Positions 9,220-21,010 are shown, numbered from the stretch's first letter. The stretch is 64,000 nucleotides of DNA from Pectinophora gossypiella (GCF_024362695.1 NW_026063264.1:361005-425004); one strand, 5' to 3'. The notes: a model not told the origin generated them from the letters alone. Numbers and translations are program-made.

Positions 9220-9610
9220 GTAGGTACCTGTGGTAGGTTCTTGATGTTATATGGTAAGTATCCAGTTGGTAAGTATACATATTTAACAGATAAGACGTGA
9301 GCCAAGTTGCATACCACTTGGTCAGTGACTGCGATATAAATGTGACATAAGGTAACATATCCAAAGAATATAGTAATTATAGACATATCGATCCCATAGG
9401 CAAAGTCAATAATTATTATATTATTTTTTTATTTATACAATTATTGTAACAAAATATTGTTAAACTCTTTATTGTACACGTTAATACATGATTAATAAAA
9501 AAACGTATCAAAATACGTACAAATATATACATATATAAATAAACACAAATGTAAATATAATATAATACATTAATATCCTATACTACGTATAATAATATAC
9601 ATAATACTTG
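9220..9610. other. AT-rich spacer with reverse LINE tail remnant
   Basis: No gene is present. AACTCTTTATTGTACAC near 9461-9477 is the reverse complement of a LINE-type 3' end (GTGTACAATAAAGAGTT). The rest is low-complexity A/T. Confidence 0.4.
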
Positions 9611-9692
9611 ATGTTAATGACATCGTAACGAATACTGAGGGGTATGATTCTGACCACGATTCTGAGTTAAGATCAAGTGGAATTTTCCACTT
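9611..9692 (+). repeat. MITE family G, left arm only
   Basis: The left terminal arm (GACATCGTAACGAATACTGA...GATTCTGAGTT) is present with no right arm. It matches the arms at 14313 and 63738. Downstream to 10335 the sequence is AT-rich with nothing recognised. Confidence 0.65.
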
Positions 9693-10337
9693 GTATAAGC
9701 TTCTTACGTTATGTTAGGTAGTACAACAGGCGGCTTTTTTGCTAAGGTAGTAATCTCTTCCAGTAGACTTTTAGGTATATATTTATATGTATAAATTAAT
9801 ACGTATAAATATAATTATATAGGTAGAAATAAATTTAATAAAAGCGTAGCGGGATAGACCGGGCAAAACAAAAGTAATTTATTTAATTTAGAAATAAAAT
9901 AAGGTAACAAAAAAATGTTTGCCATTGTAAACACAGCTCCTTGTAGCCACATGAGACATCTTTGTATAAATTAAGCGCGAAAGCGACAAAAGCTTAAATT
10001 TATCATCGGGAGGGAAGCGGCCATATTGCAGCGTTGCTCTTATTTAATTTCGACTGGCAATATTTACTTTAACGTACATTTATCTGCGGGCTGGCGACTG
10101 TCGAACTTAGTTCCGTTTGATTTTTAATAAAATTTATTGTGGTATTAACATCATTAAATTGTATGAAACGATCTATAGACATATTTTTTTTGCCTTTGTT
10201 ATGTATCTGGTATTATGGTGTCTTAGAGATCATACAATAATGCAAATCCACTGCGGTTTAATGAAGATTGTTTTTGATGCAAAATGTAAAAAACTGATAA
10301 TAGTGGTGGAGATAAGTAATCACCCTATCTACTTCAT

Positions 10338-10596
10338 TCAACATCATCAGCCCATTAACGTCCCCACTGCTGGGGCACGGGCCTTCCCTATGGATGGATA
10401 GGGAGATCGGGCCTTAAACCACAATGCGGGCCCAGTGCGGATTGGTGGTTATTAACGACTGCTAATGCAGCCGGGACCAACGGCTTAACGTGCCTTCCGA
10501 AGCACGGAGGAGCTCGAGATGAAAACTTTTTTTTGTCACCCATCCTATGACCGGCCTTTGCGAAAGTTGCTGCGCCACCGAGCTCGTCATTATAAT
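10338..10596 (-). repeat. SINE family C copy, nearly full length
   Basis: This is the reverse-orientation partner of the copy at 14474-14765. The right end holds the tRNA-like head (GAGCTCGGTGGCGCAGC on the minus strand). The left end holds the tail with CCCCACTGCTGGGGCACGGG and CATCATCAGCCC. The poly-purine linker (AAAAAAAAGT-like) and GTGACAAA segment are also shared. Confidence 0.85.
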
Positions 10597-10760
10597 AGGC
10601 TAGTTTCTAACTAGTCAAATCAGTTACTTTTGACTAAAAACGTCAAACACAAAATTAGTAAGGAATTTGTACGACAAAGCGCACCGTGACATCATAGAAA
10701 AACGTGATAGAATGTCTGACTTATTATTACGTTTTTCTTAATTAAAATACATAAATAAGT
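10597..10760 (+). repeat. Two-copy repeat J, copy 1
   Basis: AACTAGTCAAATCAGTTACT, then ACGTCAAACACAAAATTA and GAAAAACGTGA, recur in the same order at 49492-49640. No open frame is shared. It is probably an unclassified short transposon. Confidence 0.55.
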
Positions 10761-11040
10761 TAAATAGAAAAAGAAAATATTTTTCGTTAGTTTTAGATGT
10801 GTCTTTAATTAGTAATTTTTTTATGACATGCCCAACCCTTGGCGCGGCAATTATATCGAGGGCTTTAACCAATAGCCGTACGACGTCTATCCACGTAGAT
10901 AGCATTCACTGCGTCGATTGTTCGAAATCATCGATATAACGTGCGTTGCCGTGCTGAACCTGCTGGAGAATAAGCAGCTGAACGCGTCTTGTGTTCAGCC
11001 TAAAAGAAAAAGAAAAACACATTATTGTTTACATGTTCAG

Positions 11041-11246
11041 CACTACCACACCCTGGACACTTCATACTAAAGACCTCGTTTTACACAGACACTACATAGT
11101 GACGTTATTGTAGACGCGCATCTATGAGTGTGACTCCCATACGATTGAAGACTAAAGGAACACCGAAGGGGGTGAGGTAAACCTAGCTCAACCGCTGGCG
11201 GGGGGGGAGAGTTGCCGTTCTATACGTACGTAGTATTATTCCTTAT
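11041..11246. repeat. Interspersed repeat family H, long copy
   Basis: The unit runs from CCACACCCTGGACACTTCAT through ACACAGACACTACA to GAGAGTTGCCGTTCTATACG and TAGTATTATTCC. Related or reverse-oriented copies lie near 18818, 19328, 20838, 34945/35495, 43285 and 43722. It has no coding potential. Confidence 0.65.
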
Positions 11247-11732
11247 TATTTACCTATAAGTAACCTTTATGGTTTAAGTAACCATAAATAATTTCTATGA
11301 ACCAAAAAGAATATATCAACAAACTAAATGTCTATTTAATTATTATCGACATGAATAGACTTGAATAAACCGACCATGCCATTTATTCATAGAAAACGAT
11401 ACATAAAAATTATTAATGGGACTATTTATAACATTTATCCAGCTAGCCACATACTCGATATTACTTCGAAGCTAAAAATAAATTCTGCTATAAGTAATTG
11501 GAAGTTTGTCGTTAGTCTGTATTTAGGTCCTAACAAATTTTGCCACAGACAACGGCTTACTTATTGCGCTGTGCACGCAATGCATGCTCGCACGCATGCA
11601 CGCATTCACGCTACACACGCAATCACACGCAACGGACGCATGCAAAAGCTTCACAGATTAATTTAACATTAAATATTTAGAAAGACGCCACAAGGACGAT
11701 ACCACGTCATTGTAATGACACACGCTAACGGT
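11247..11732. other. Spacer with degenerate CGCA-rich stretch
   Basis: No gene is supported. Positions 11570-11640 contain imperfect GCACGCATGCACGCATTC repeats, which generate a spurious 101-codon frame. Confidence 0.4.
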
Positions 11733-12036
11733 ATCCATGGTCCAGTGCTTGAGCGTTGGGCTCACGATACGGAGGTCCCGGGTTCGATTTCCGGTGGGGA
11801 CACATCACAAAAATAACTTTGTGATCCCTAGTTTCGTTAGGACATTACAGGTTGATCACCTGATTGTCCGAAAGTAAGAGGATCCGTTCTTCGGAAGGCA
11901 CGTTAAGCCTTTAGTCCCGGTTACTATTTACTGTAAGTACGTAGTCGTTACAAGAGTCATTTCAGGGGCCTTTGGCAGCTCAATGGGAACAGGGTTGATG
12001 AGGTTGGTAATTCACCCCACAACCCACACGATTTTA
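11733..12036 (+). repeat. SINE family A copy with tRNA-like head
   Basis: The tRNA-derived head (GGTCCAGTGCTTGAGCG and B-box-like GGGTTCGATTTCC) is followed by the family body (TGATCACCTGATTGTCCGAA, TTCGGAAGGCACGTTAAG, CAGGGGCCTTTGG) and the tail CACAACCCACACGA. At least a dozen related copies occur in this window. It is a SINE, not a functional tRNA gene. Confidence 0.85.
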
Positions 12037-13914
12037 GTATACTGAGACCATGTTACGAGACGTCTAGCACGCAACGGGTGTATTATGTCGTTATGATAAA
12101 TAGTTTAAGTAGAACGTTCACCACTGTTTAGTAAGTAGTGTCCAGGACCAAAGCCTCATCGTGACCTCCGAAACACGAATTATCATCTTACTTTTCCCAC
12201 TTACCACGTAAATTAACACAAAAAAATCACTCATTATTTTATTTTATTTGGGTAGCTTACAGCCTTTTTTTTTACAAAATGGAAATTTTTAAATGCAAAC
12301 ACAAGTTAATATATAACGTTTTAAATGTCCATGATGAGACAATGATAGAAAAAAAACAATACATTTTGGGGGTCCCCATACATAGAATTGAAACTCAAAA
12401 AAAAATTTTTCATCAAATCCATACGTGTGGGGTATCTATGGATAGGTCTTCCGAAATGGTATTGAGGTTTCTAATATCATTTTTTACATTATGCCACTCA
12501 AATTTAATTTAGTGGTGAGTTCAACTCATCATAATAGTATAAGAAACGACACAATCACATCAAATCCATATTGTACGGCAAACGGATTTTGTTCGATCCC
12601 ATTCTAGTATAGAAGCAATATTTTGATTACATTTTATTACATTGACGTTTTCAAGCGGACAAAAGGTTGGTAGCATGTGCACAAAGGAAAGTTGTTTTAA
12701 CCGGGGAAATCCTATACGAAGAGTAAACCGCACATCCGGGGAAAGCTATAAATCTCCCTTGTACTCCGACGGGGGGTCTAATTAATTCACTTTAATTAAA
12801 ATTTACTTTCCCCCCTAATAATAAAATGACATGCTAAGCCTAAAAAGATGCAGATGGAAAGAGTTTTAAAGATGTTAAAATTAAGAATACTTAGGTATTT
12901 GTTTCCAAAAGAGAAAAATGTTTCCTCCAATTTATGTAACTTATTCCTTATAAGACACGACGTTCACGTGAAAAATTGGCCATTGATAGACAAGAATCTT
13001 CTAAATCTAAAATTAAGGATGATGAAATAGTCAGCAGAGACTTTTCGAAAAACGAAAACTTTTTCAATTAATAACTGTCATAGTTAACGTTTTTTATATT
13101 CATTGAAAGAAAACGTACTTATCAATACTCGTACAAACTTATACACAACAAAAAGACAAAACAATTATTCAATAATACACAATGAAATTGAGATTTTTAC
13201 TGTTTCAGAAAATATTAAATGAGCTAAAAGTAACTTTAGACAGGCATTTCGATGCTTACAGGGAGGTTTTAATAACTTTTTAAATATGTGAACTTTTTAC
13301 ATAATAAAGAATTTTGTATTTTGTTAAAAAATCATTTGACGTATATCGAAAAAATTACAAACCGCTTTCAAAAGAAACTAAGGGTTCATGGACCGATGCG
13401 ATGTCATTATAGTGTTTCCCACACTTACGCCGCCCACACTCATCACACACTCACACACACACACATCTTCATAGCAGATCGCTGCGGATCACCGTGGTGT
13501 TTTACATGAAAAAGGAACCGTCCTATACACGAGAAAGCAATATCGTGTTAGTGCTTGTGTTTCATCGTGGTGCAAGTCTTGAGAGATAACCTTCTTTTTC
13601 TTCTGGTGTGGGTTGTGTTGTATATGAATTAAACATCAAAATGTTATAATCCGTTGTTCCAATTATTAATTTATTTTGTACATCCAAGACAATTACAGTT
13701 AATAAAGATAAAAAAAACAATCAATTTGTTAAATAACTTCGTCATATCCAATGTGAGTGAAGGTTATGACCGGCTATATATTATCACAAACATATCTTAT
13801 TAACATAATTATGCAGAAAGATTGTACGCATTTTTTTTTCTGAAACGTACTAAGGTTATGAAGATGTCTCATACACCGGCCATCCTAACGTACAGGTAGC
13901 CATACGAGTACTTG
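12037..13914. other. Long AT-rich spacer, no gene recognised
   Basis: Several 60-80-codon frames occur but show no domain, codon pattern or splice context. A short CA-rich microsatellite lies at about 13436-13465. Confidence 0.45.
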
Positions 13915-14096
13915 TGGGTGTTAGTGACATCGTAACAAATTCTAAGGAGGATGATTCAGACAATGATAAATTCTTAGTTGATTTCAAGCGAAATTTTCTG
14001 TCGAATTTTCAATTCCATACTTTTGCGACGCAAAATTCCTCTTGATGTCAACTCAGAATCATGGTCTGAATCATCCCTTAAAGTTTTCATTACGTT
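13915..14096 (+). repeat. MITE family G copy
   Basis: It begins GGGTGTTAGTGACATCGTAA and ends in the reverse-complement arm (AATCATCCCTTAAAGTTTTC), truncated before the terminal CACTAACACCC. The core is TTCCATACTTTTGCGACG. Its right arm pairs with 14327-14395. Confidence 0.75.
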
Positions 14097-14395
14097 GGTC
14101 TAACTAAGTAGTTAAGTGGTCTCCCGGTAAGCCGGATTCCCATATGAAAGGAGCCTCCCCGAGCGGCGCATTGAAGTTTTCTCGCGCCCGGCGCACCCTG
14201 GTAACAGTCTGCGGACGGTTTAGTCGGTAACGCAGACTGGCCGATCCTTTCACCACGATGGCGATCAAATGTTCGATCGCCATCGACTCGCAAAGAAGAA
14301 GAAGATCTACAGGTGTTAGTGACATAGTAATGAAAACTTTAAGGGATGATTCAGACCATGATTCTGAGTTCACATCAAGAGGAATTTTGCGTCGC
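14025..14395. repeat. 69-bp inverted repeat, one mismatch
   Basis: Arm 14025-14093 and arm 14327-14395 are reverse complements over 69 bp with one mismatch (GATGTCAAC versus GATGTGAAC). The 233-bp spacer has different, GC-richer sequence, including GGCGATCAAATGTTCGATCG near 14260. Both arms belong to MITE family G. The second arm matches this arm better than the left arm of the copy at 13915 does. Confidence 0.85.
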
Positions 14396-14473
14396 ATCGC
14401 ATGATGAACTCATCATGCGATTAATTTACCTCTGACTAAGTACTCCAATTAGGAATATAGTCTCGTATGTCGT

Positions 14474-14765
14474 GAGGAGCTCGGTGGCGCAGCGGTAAAC
14501 GCGCTCGGTCTGCGATTGTTGACGTAAAGCAACTTTCGCAGAGGCCGGTCATAGGATGGGTGACCACAAAAAAAAAAGTTTTCATCTCGAGCTCCTCCGT
14601 GCTTCGGAAGGCACGGTAAGCCGTTGGTCCCGGCTGCATTAGCAGTCGTTAATAACCACCAATCCGCACTGGGCCCGCGTGGTGGTTTAAGGCCCGATCT
14701 CCCTATCCATCTATAGGGAAGGCCCGTGCCCCAGCAGTGGGGACGTTAATGGGCTGATGATGATG
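14474..14765 (+). repeat. SINE family C copy with target duplication
   Basis: The element starts GAGGAGCTCGGTGGCGCAGC (A-box-like) and has body AAGGCACGGTAAGCCGTTGG. It ends GGGCTGATGATGATG. It is flanked by the 7-bp direct repeat ATGTCGT at 14467-14473 and 14766-14772. The GAT-repeat tail and short duplication suit mobilisation by an RTE-type LINE. Confidence 0.85.
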
Positions 14766-14772
14766 ATGTCGT

Positions 14773-15227
14773 TACTAAACACATCATTTTAGTATAGCCG
14801 AGATATTATGTCATGTTATTTTCTTATGACATGGACCCCAGAAGGCTGCATCTAAAACTACACAGCGTTGTAAAGGGCCCTTGTGAAAACATAGCAACGG
14901 TTTGCACTAAAGACACTTCACCACTACCTAGAAGAAATAATGGTGATACGCCTCGAATTTGTGTATTCCATATTTGGTCTACTAAAACGCTTTTAGCAAA
15001 GGAATAACAAAACGAAAGAGAACTATTATGATTCAATTTTAAAAACACTTATGTACTTACTCCACTAACACGACTTGTCGTATAATAATATTTTATATTA
15101 TGCCACTCGTATAGGCCATAATAAAGCCATCTTGCATTTTAAGCGGACGACACTGATAGGTAGGTATGTATATTAACCACAGGATGATTTTACAATTGCA
15201 GTCTCGGGTCTATTGCCTTATATTTTT
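14773..15227. other. Spacer, nothing recognised
   Basis: Overlapping frames on both strands near 14813-15048 have no recognisable domain and are treated as chance. Confidence 0.4.
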
Positions 15228-15300
15228 GTACCGTGAGAGAGCCCTCAGCACTTCCCATTTGTCCAAACAAACCTATAATAAGTCACTTAAAAAAGAAGTC
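15228..15300 (-). repeat. Repeat family K fragment
   Basis: GAGAGCCCTCAGCACTTCCC, then TTGTCC and CCTATAATAAGTCACT, matches part of the family K unit at 15583-15713 and 49697-49860. Confidence 0.5.
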
Positions 15301-15499
15301 GATTTTACCTTTTTCAATAGATAATGAATACTTATATAGATAAGCAACAATTTTACCAACAGTTAGATAACTTTAACTAAGTTTAGCAGCAGCAAACAGC
15401 AGTAACCTTGGTACAAGACCTAGGCGTACACATCTAGATCTGAATCAAGTCCAGGATATTTTTAAAGAAGGGCCAGGTCAAGAATATTCTAACCGGGCT

Positions 15500-15582
15500 T
15501 CTTCTTCTCTTCTTCTTATCGTGTGGGTTGTGAGGTGGAATACCAACCTCATCAACCCATCATCATTAGTGTCAGGGTTATT
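15500..15582 (-). repeat. SINE family A tail fragment
   Basis: TCTTCTTATCGTGTGGGTTG and GGTGGAATACCAACCTCATC is the reversed family A tail. A small extra CATCATTAG interrupts the usual CCTGGTGTCAGG. It abuts a family K repeat. Confidence 0.7.
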
Positions 15583-15713
15583 ATTCGCGCCCAACTGGGC
15601 ACTCTCAGGCCTGTTGTCTTAAACGTTGTACCGGGTGAGAGCCTTCAGCGCTCCCCATTTGTCCGGCCAAGTAGTTAATGCCATCTGTGGTAAATCTACA
15701 ATAAGTCACAAAA
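15583..15713 (-). repeat. Repeat family K copy
   Basis: Minus-strand reading gives GACTTATTGTAGATTTACC, then GGCATTAACTACTTGGCCGG, GAGAGCC-like and GCCCAGTTGGGCGCGAA. This is the same order as at 48991-49150 and 49697-49860. Confidence 0.65.
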
Positions 15714-15754
15714 AAGGCGCATCTTGTCACAAGCAACGGCGTGTAACGACACTG

Positions 15755-15899
15755 TACGGACACGAGCATTAATATGTATACACTTTGGTACCATGTCACA
15801 TTAACTTTTTTGAGAAATTGAACTGTAAGTCTCACTAAATGTCAAATATGTTAGTGCGACAGAGTCCTAAAGTGGGTACATTATATTGCACATGACTGA
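15755..15899 (-). repeat. MITE family I copy 1
   Basis: Copy 1 of four has ends TACGGACACGAGCA and TGCACATGACTGAT. Shared internal blocks are TTTGGTACCATGTCACATTA and AAATGTCAAATATGTTAGTG. See the finding on family I. Confidence 0.75.
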
Positions 15900-16265
15900 T
15901 ATTGCACTTTATTTGAACAGACATAAAAAACTTAATTTATGAAGATACATAACCACGGTTCGCAAGCTTTTTTAGGAAAACTCCTTAGCGAATGTGAGTA
16001 TATTTGTTTATATGTCAGTCGATCCATAATTAGAAACGAAACCAAGCGTTTTCTATCTGTCTGAGAAATATAAGTGACACAGACATTTCGAGTAATGTGG
16101 GAGTAACGTGACATTTTACCCATGAAATAAGCATTATTTCTCAAAGGGCTTGTAACCTATCGCTGTACAGTTGATAATATTATTATCTCGGGTCAAAGGG
16201 ACCGAGAGTAATATTATATAAATTTTATATAATATTGTGTAATCCTGCATTATTTCTGCTGTTTC
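15900..16265. other. Spacer, nothing recognised
   Basis: AT-rich, with short AT palindromes near 16190-16240. No gene is supported. Confidence 0.4.
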
Positions 16266-16600
16266 ATCATCTGCCTAGCATTACGAGTATCCCGTTTTTT
16301 CCCCGGGTTCGCTTACCTAACTCGAAGATTTGACAGGTCCGGTTTTTGACAGAAGCGACTGCCTGTCTGATCTTCTAACTCGCGAAGGGAAAACCAGCCC
16401 AATACAGGTTACGTCACATACCTCCAAAAAAGTATTTCTCGGGAATGTAGGTTTCCTCACGATGTTTTGTTTCACCGCTGAGCACGTGATAATCATTTAT
16501 GATCTAAATATGCATTCGAAAACAAATTCAACAATCATTGGTTTAGGCCTGTGCTGGATTCGAACCTGCGACCTCAAAGTGAGCTACGACGGCTTACTCT
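16266..16600 (-). repeat. SINE family D copy
   Basis: On the minus strand the head has GGTCGCAGGTTCGAATCCAG (B-box). The body has TGATTATCACGTGCTCAGCG and ACATTCCCGAGAAATA, and the tail AAGATCAGACAGGCAGTCGC. Related copies are at 22436, 38710, 43126, 43434, 51945 and 58310. The tRNA-like 5' end is disrupted here. Confidence 0.8.
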
Positions 16601-17299
16601 CTGGGTCTCTGGGTCTGGGGTCTAATTATACTTAATGCGATAGTCGTAGGTGGCTTACGTTATAATAAGTCCGCGGAGGTCCGTGTTGCTCTATGTAAGT
16701 ACCGAACTAAGTAATTTGGATATTGACTCTGCAATGTGTTTGATAACTAACCAAAAGGTTTTTAAATTTACTTCTAATAAACCGCGCTAAAGGCTAGTTC
16801 CAAAATAACTTGTGTAACAGATAACTTATCAAATGTAACCCACTAATTTCGAGTTGATTCAATTGCCTGCTAGTGGACTATCCACTATTGGTTCGCTGTA
16901 AATAAAATACGTAGTGAAGGACACTTTGAAATAAAAGGCTTTGACAGACGAGTTAAATCGGACTGCAGTTTGTAGGCATACGCTCAATTCGGATTTATTA
17001 TGTAAAAGTACAGTTGGACTGACTGTCCGGTCAATAAAGGTGTTTTAGAGTGCGTGAGAGGGATCCTAAGATTTTTCTTCAGGAATGTGTTGACGGTGTT
17101 TAGAAAGTTAACATACTAAAAGTCCCCACGTCTAGGGGGCGAGTTGGAATGGGCCGGAACGGCCGGAATTCCCAAGAATTTCTTCTCTTGTAATGCAATG
17201 GACATGTACTAAGTACTCACACGTCGATACTATTGCAATCCATCAATACATTCAATTCTCACATGAGCCATGAACGAAAATTATGATACGATATACCCA
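16601..17299. other. Spacer, nothing recognised
   Basis: No gene, repeat pair or structured RNA was recognised. Confidence 0.4.
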
Positions 17300-17660
17300 A
17301 TCTTCGCTAATTTAACAGCAACGCTCTTGTCGGTGTAACATTCTCCATGCTACTTTTTAGAGAACAATAGGGCTCTTGCCTTCCGCCCGGCAGTACTCTG
17401 TCTGACGCGAGTGGGATGGCGCCCAGAGTAGTCTATTTCAAAGCTGTATTAGGACTCCTCTCCTCCGTTTCTGAATAGTACTGACCGTTACTTCTGCCCT
17501 CTGTCAGGTTCCAAGTTACAGTCCCCATGACTAGCCCCTTCCGTCCTGCATTACTGTACCGATGGCCCCCATCTCCGCCTTTGCAACTGTTGAGGTCTTC
17601 ACCCGTAACCCTGGGCAAGGATTCTACGTTATAACCCAAAGGTCTGGTACCCGATACCGA
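17300..17660 (-). repeat. Repeat family M, copy 1
   Basis: About 340 bp, including GCGAGTGGGATGG, GCCCAGAGTAGTCTATTTCA and GTACCGATGG, recurs at 20160-20665. A minus-strand frame is partly conserved between the copies (NAGRK, TWNL and GGDG motifs), so it may derive from a transposon coding region. I do not recognise the protein. Confidence 0.65.
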
Positions 17661-18014
17661 TATCGATACTAACGATATTGTTGCTATATCGGCAATTGAG
17701 AGACTTATTCGACTATGACTCCGCAACACTAGTCAATTTCACAGCACTAAAATTCCATTTGCTGCAGTCCCAGTCGAAAATTGTCTATTTATCCGATTTC
17801 ACCCATTAGTGGCTGGTGGAGCTTCAAAGTGGTAGATACAATTTAGTATGATACAGTGGTTTACCTGTATAGTAAGATTCAATAACATGAACCCTTTTCT
17901 ACCTAATAAATTCGATTATGTAAAGACAAGGAAAAAGAGTCAAGTTAAGGTTGTGGAGAAACTTTTTAACTGGAAAGGCCTCTTTTGGCTAGTAGTGGGA
18001 CACCGGCTGATCTA
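17661..18014. other. Spacer, nothing recognised
   Basis: No gene is supported between the family M copy and the SINE at 18015. Confidence 0.35.
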
Positions 18015-18216
18015 AGGGTGATCACCCGATTGTCCGAAAGTAAGATGATCCATGCTTTGGAGGGCACGTTAAAGAGTCCCGGATGATAATTACTTAATTA
18101 ATTATGTAGTCCATCGTGAGCTATATCAGGGGTATTTGGCGGCTCAATAGTAACCCTGATACCGAGGTTGATGAGGTCAGTCATTGATCTCACAGCCCAC
18201 TCGGGAGAAGAAGAAG
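18015..18216 (+). repeat. SINE family A, 5'-truncated
   Basis: The body (GGTGATCACCCGATTGTCCG, GGGCACGTTAA) and tail (CACAGCCCACTCGGGAGAAG) are present. The tRNA-like head is missing. Confidence 0.75.
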
Positions 18217-18524
18217 AACTCTGTATGGAGTGTGGTGGAGCGCGCACTGACTGTCTGTCTCGCTCGCACTTACGTGGCAAAGCGGGACACGGTAAAGAGA
18301 TTTTTGTAAAGAGTATCGGGTGTGTGGTTATAAAAAAAACTTTATTTACACCATAAACAAAACAGTTAAGTACAAAACAAAAATAAAATTAAATAAAACT
18401 AAAACAAATAAACAAAACTCAAAATAAAATAAATTATGTACAATTAACACTTAAACTAAACCTTAATTAAAATAGTGTGGTGTTTAAATAGTGTGGTTAT
18501 ATCATGTCACACCTCGAACACTTT

Positions 18525-18817
18525 TTTTTAACTTTGATGGGTTGGCTCTTGGCCCCAGACTTGCCCGAAGGCATCGACGAGACCTAAGATGGAATGAGCT
18601 CGCCCAGAAGGTGCTTGTTCACTCTGGCCATGAAAGCACCCGAATTATATGCATTCGAAAATACAGAAGACGGCAGAGAATTTCACTCCCTAGCAATGCG
18701 CATAATGAAGGACGATGCGAAGCGCTTTGTGCGAATAGTTGGGATATCCACCAAATAGGGATGGAACCCGGCCCTACGTCTGGAAGTGTGAAGATAAATG
18801 GGGGATGGTGGAACGAA
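18525..18817 (+). repeat. Unclassified repeat O, copy 1
   Basis: CTAAGATGGAATGAGCTCGC, then GTTCACTCTGGCC, ACAGAAGACGGCAGAGAAT and TCCACCAAATAGGGATG aligns in order with 25075-25345. Neither copy has an intact frame. The A-rich stretch 18330-18470 just upstream is simple sequence. Confidence 0.6.
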
Positions 18818-18900
18818 TGTTCGTACAAACAACATCGTTTTACACAGACACTACATTGATATTATCAATACGCGCAACTGTGGGTGTGACGTCTGAGGGC
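18818..18900. repeat. Repeat family H fragment
   Basis: ATCGTTTTACACAGACACTA and CGCGCAACTGTGGGTGTGAC match the middle of the family H unit at 11041-11246. It abuts the repeat O copy. Confidence 0.55.
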
Positions 18901-19327
18901 TGCCAATTACAATACCTAATTTAAACGTCATTACTTAGGTTGGTAGTACTACTTACGAAAGATGATTTTATAATAATCAGTTAATATTTATTTACCATAC
19001 AAATCACAAACAAGAAATTTTGAACAATGAAGGTTCACAATATAAATTAATAGGTTACACTTGACTTAAAAATCACCGAACCAATCAATTGCATTCACAT
19101 AATTTTTACATTAAGCACTTAGCCTAAGATCAATTGTATTGCAAATTATTAGCATGTTTTGATGAATAATCATCATGAACAATAAATATTTATAGGCGTG
19201 CAGCCATGCAGGCGAGCCAGCAGCGCGGGCAATTACTGTGAGATCAAATATTCGAATCTGACGAAAGAACGGCGGTGTCCAAACTAAACTGATAAAAAAA
19301 AAACAATGGTCCGCATGCAGCCTTCTT
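18901..19327. other. Spacer, nothing recognised
   Basis: AT-rich and without a gene or recognised repeat. Confidence 0.35.
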
Positions 19328-19396
19328 GATTCAAAGCTCAGACGCTGGTGGGGAGCGGAGAGTTGCCGTTCTATACGTAGTATTATTCCTTAATCT
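19328..19396. repeat. Repeat family H end fragment
   Basis: AGACGCTGGTGGGGAGCGGA, GAGTTGCCGTTCTATACG and TAGTATTATTCC match the end of family H. Confidence 0.6.
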
Positions 19397-20159
19397 ATGG
19401 TCACGTTCCGTTTCACAGTTTCTTTTTTGACTTGACCTAGCCTCGGATGGCATTCGCTACTTGGCTGCAAATCGTTAACAGAGATGTGAAGCGAAACTAG
19501 AAGTAACCTCGGGTTTGTGTTTGCGGTGACTGTAATGAGGCCTCGTTTGGTAGGTAAATCGAATGAGGTCGCTATAAACGAGCATTCACGAGCACTCACG
19601 ATACGATTTATTTACCTATTGAGATAATAATTCTGAAGCGTACGGGCACTTATTCCACATTCAAACTTTTTAATGCGGTAAATATAAGTGCGTCTTGGAT
19701 TAAGAGCTAATAAGTTGAAAAATGTATAGCTTTGTTTAGACACTTTCTATTTTGGCTGTAAAGTTTTATAAAAATAATACCCGCGCCCAAATTAAAAGTC
19801 AAAGGACCCATAAACAAGGCTTTTGAAAATATTTTATATAAAAATCTAACTCACATAGCAGTGAATAGGAAACTCTCGCATAGAATTCTGTACAATTTTG
19901 GTGTTGGACAATATTAAAATTTAAATATGTTTAGCCGTTTTTGGAATATAGCGCGTTGGATGGGCGCGTAACTTTTGTGGGAATGAGACTTTAGAATATA
20001 ATATGAATAATAATAATAGTATGAAAAAAATAGTATTGTTACCATATGGGATGTCCTAACAAGTAGGTACCTATATAAAATTTATTAGATAACACGTTAT
20101 GAGAGGGAAAAATACAATAAGAGTCAACATTTATGTTAAATAAATTGCCAGGCCCTATT
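19397..20159. other. Spacer, nothing recognised
   Basis: No gene is supported. Two short frames on the minus strand (near 19390-19599 and 20039-20239) lack recognisable features. Confidence 0.4.
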
Positions 20160-20665
20160 ATATTCATCATCATCACATTAAGAGCCACGCTCTTGTCAGT
20201 GTGGCATTCTCCATTTCTTTTCTTTATATTACTCTCCATGCTACTTCTTAGGGAAACCCCGTAGTAATCTGTCTGCCGCGAGTGGGATGGTGCCCAGAGT
20301 AGTCTATTTCAAACCCGAGCTAGAACTCGTGCTCTACACCTCCGAATAGTACTGACAGTTACTACTGCCTCTGCCAGGTTCCAGGTTGCAGTCCCTTTGA
20401 CTTGCCTCTTCCGTCCTGCATTCCTGTACCGATGGCTCCCATCTCCGCCTATGCAACCGTTGAGGTCTTCATCCGTATCCCTGGGCAAGGTTTCTACGGT
20501 ATATTTCATAGGTCTGTCATGAACTCAGCCACCATTTTTCTCCGGCCTACTGAAGTAAGAGGAGCCCATCCCCGCGGCAAGAACGCACCGAACAGGAATT
20601 GCCCCAGTGGAGGACAGAGAAAATGACTGTCACCCCTGGGGCCGGGTCTTCTATGAAACCAAAAC
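20160..20665 (-). repeat. Repeat family M, copy 2
   Basis: This second and longer copy of the repeat at 17300 shares TAGTCTATTTCA, AGGTTCCAGGTTGCAGTCCC and CCGTTGAGGTCTTCATCCGT. It extends about 150 bp further to 20665. Confidence 0.65.
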
Positions 20666-20837
20666 CAAAGGTAAGCTATATTGCTAATGTCTAAATGCTC
20701 TATTCACGGACTAGTTTCCCTAATGAGTCCTATCATGTACTTCTGCTTATTGCGACCAAATTCGATAATTGATTCACATCAGATCTGTTGAATTTGAAAT
20801 ACGGGTACCGATTCACAACTCCTCATTTTGCATTGAT

Positions 20838-21010
20838 ACTTCCGTTACAGCATGTACACCCCATACTAAAATCTCGTTCGTACCGTGTGCCACCTTATCG
20901 TATAAGTGCGAGTGAGACAGATAGTGCCTGCTCCCTTACTCCTTAACAGTTTATGGCCATTTAGATTAAAGTGAGGCGCATCGGGGGGTTTGAGGTAAAT
21001 CTAGCACATA
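20838..21010. repeat. Diverged repeat family H copy
   Basis: Weak similarity to family H includes CACCCCATACTAAAATCTCG, GTGTGCCACCTTATCG and TTTGAGGTAAATCTAGCAC. It is interrupted and diverged. Confidence 0.4.
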
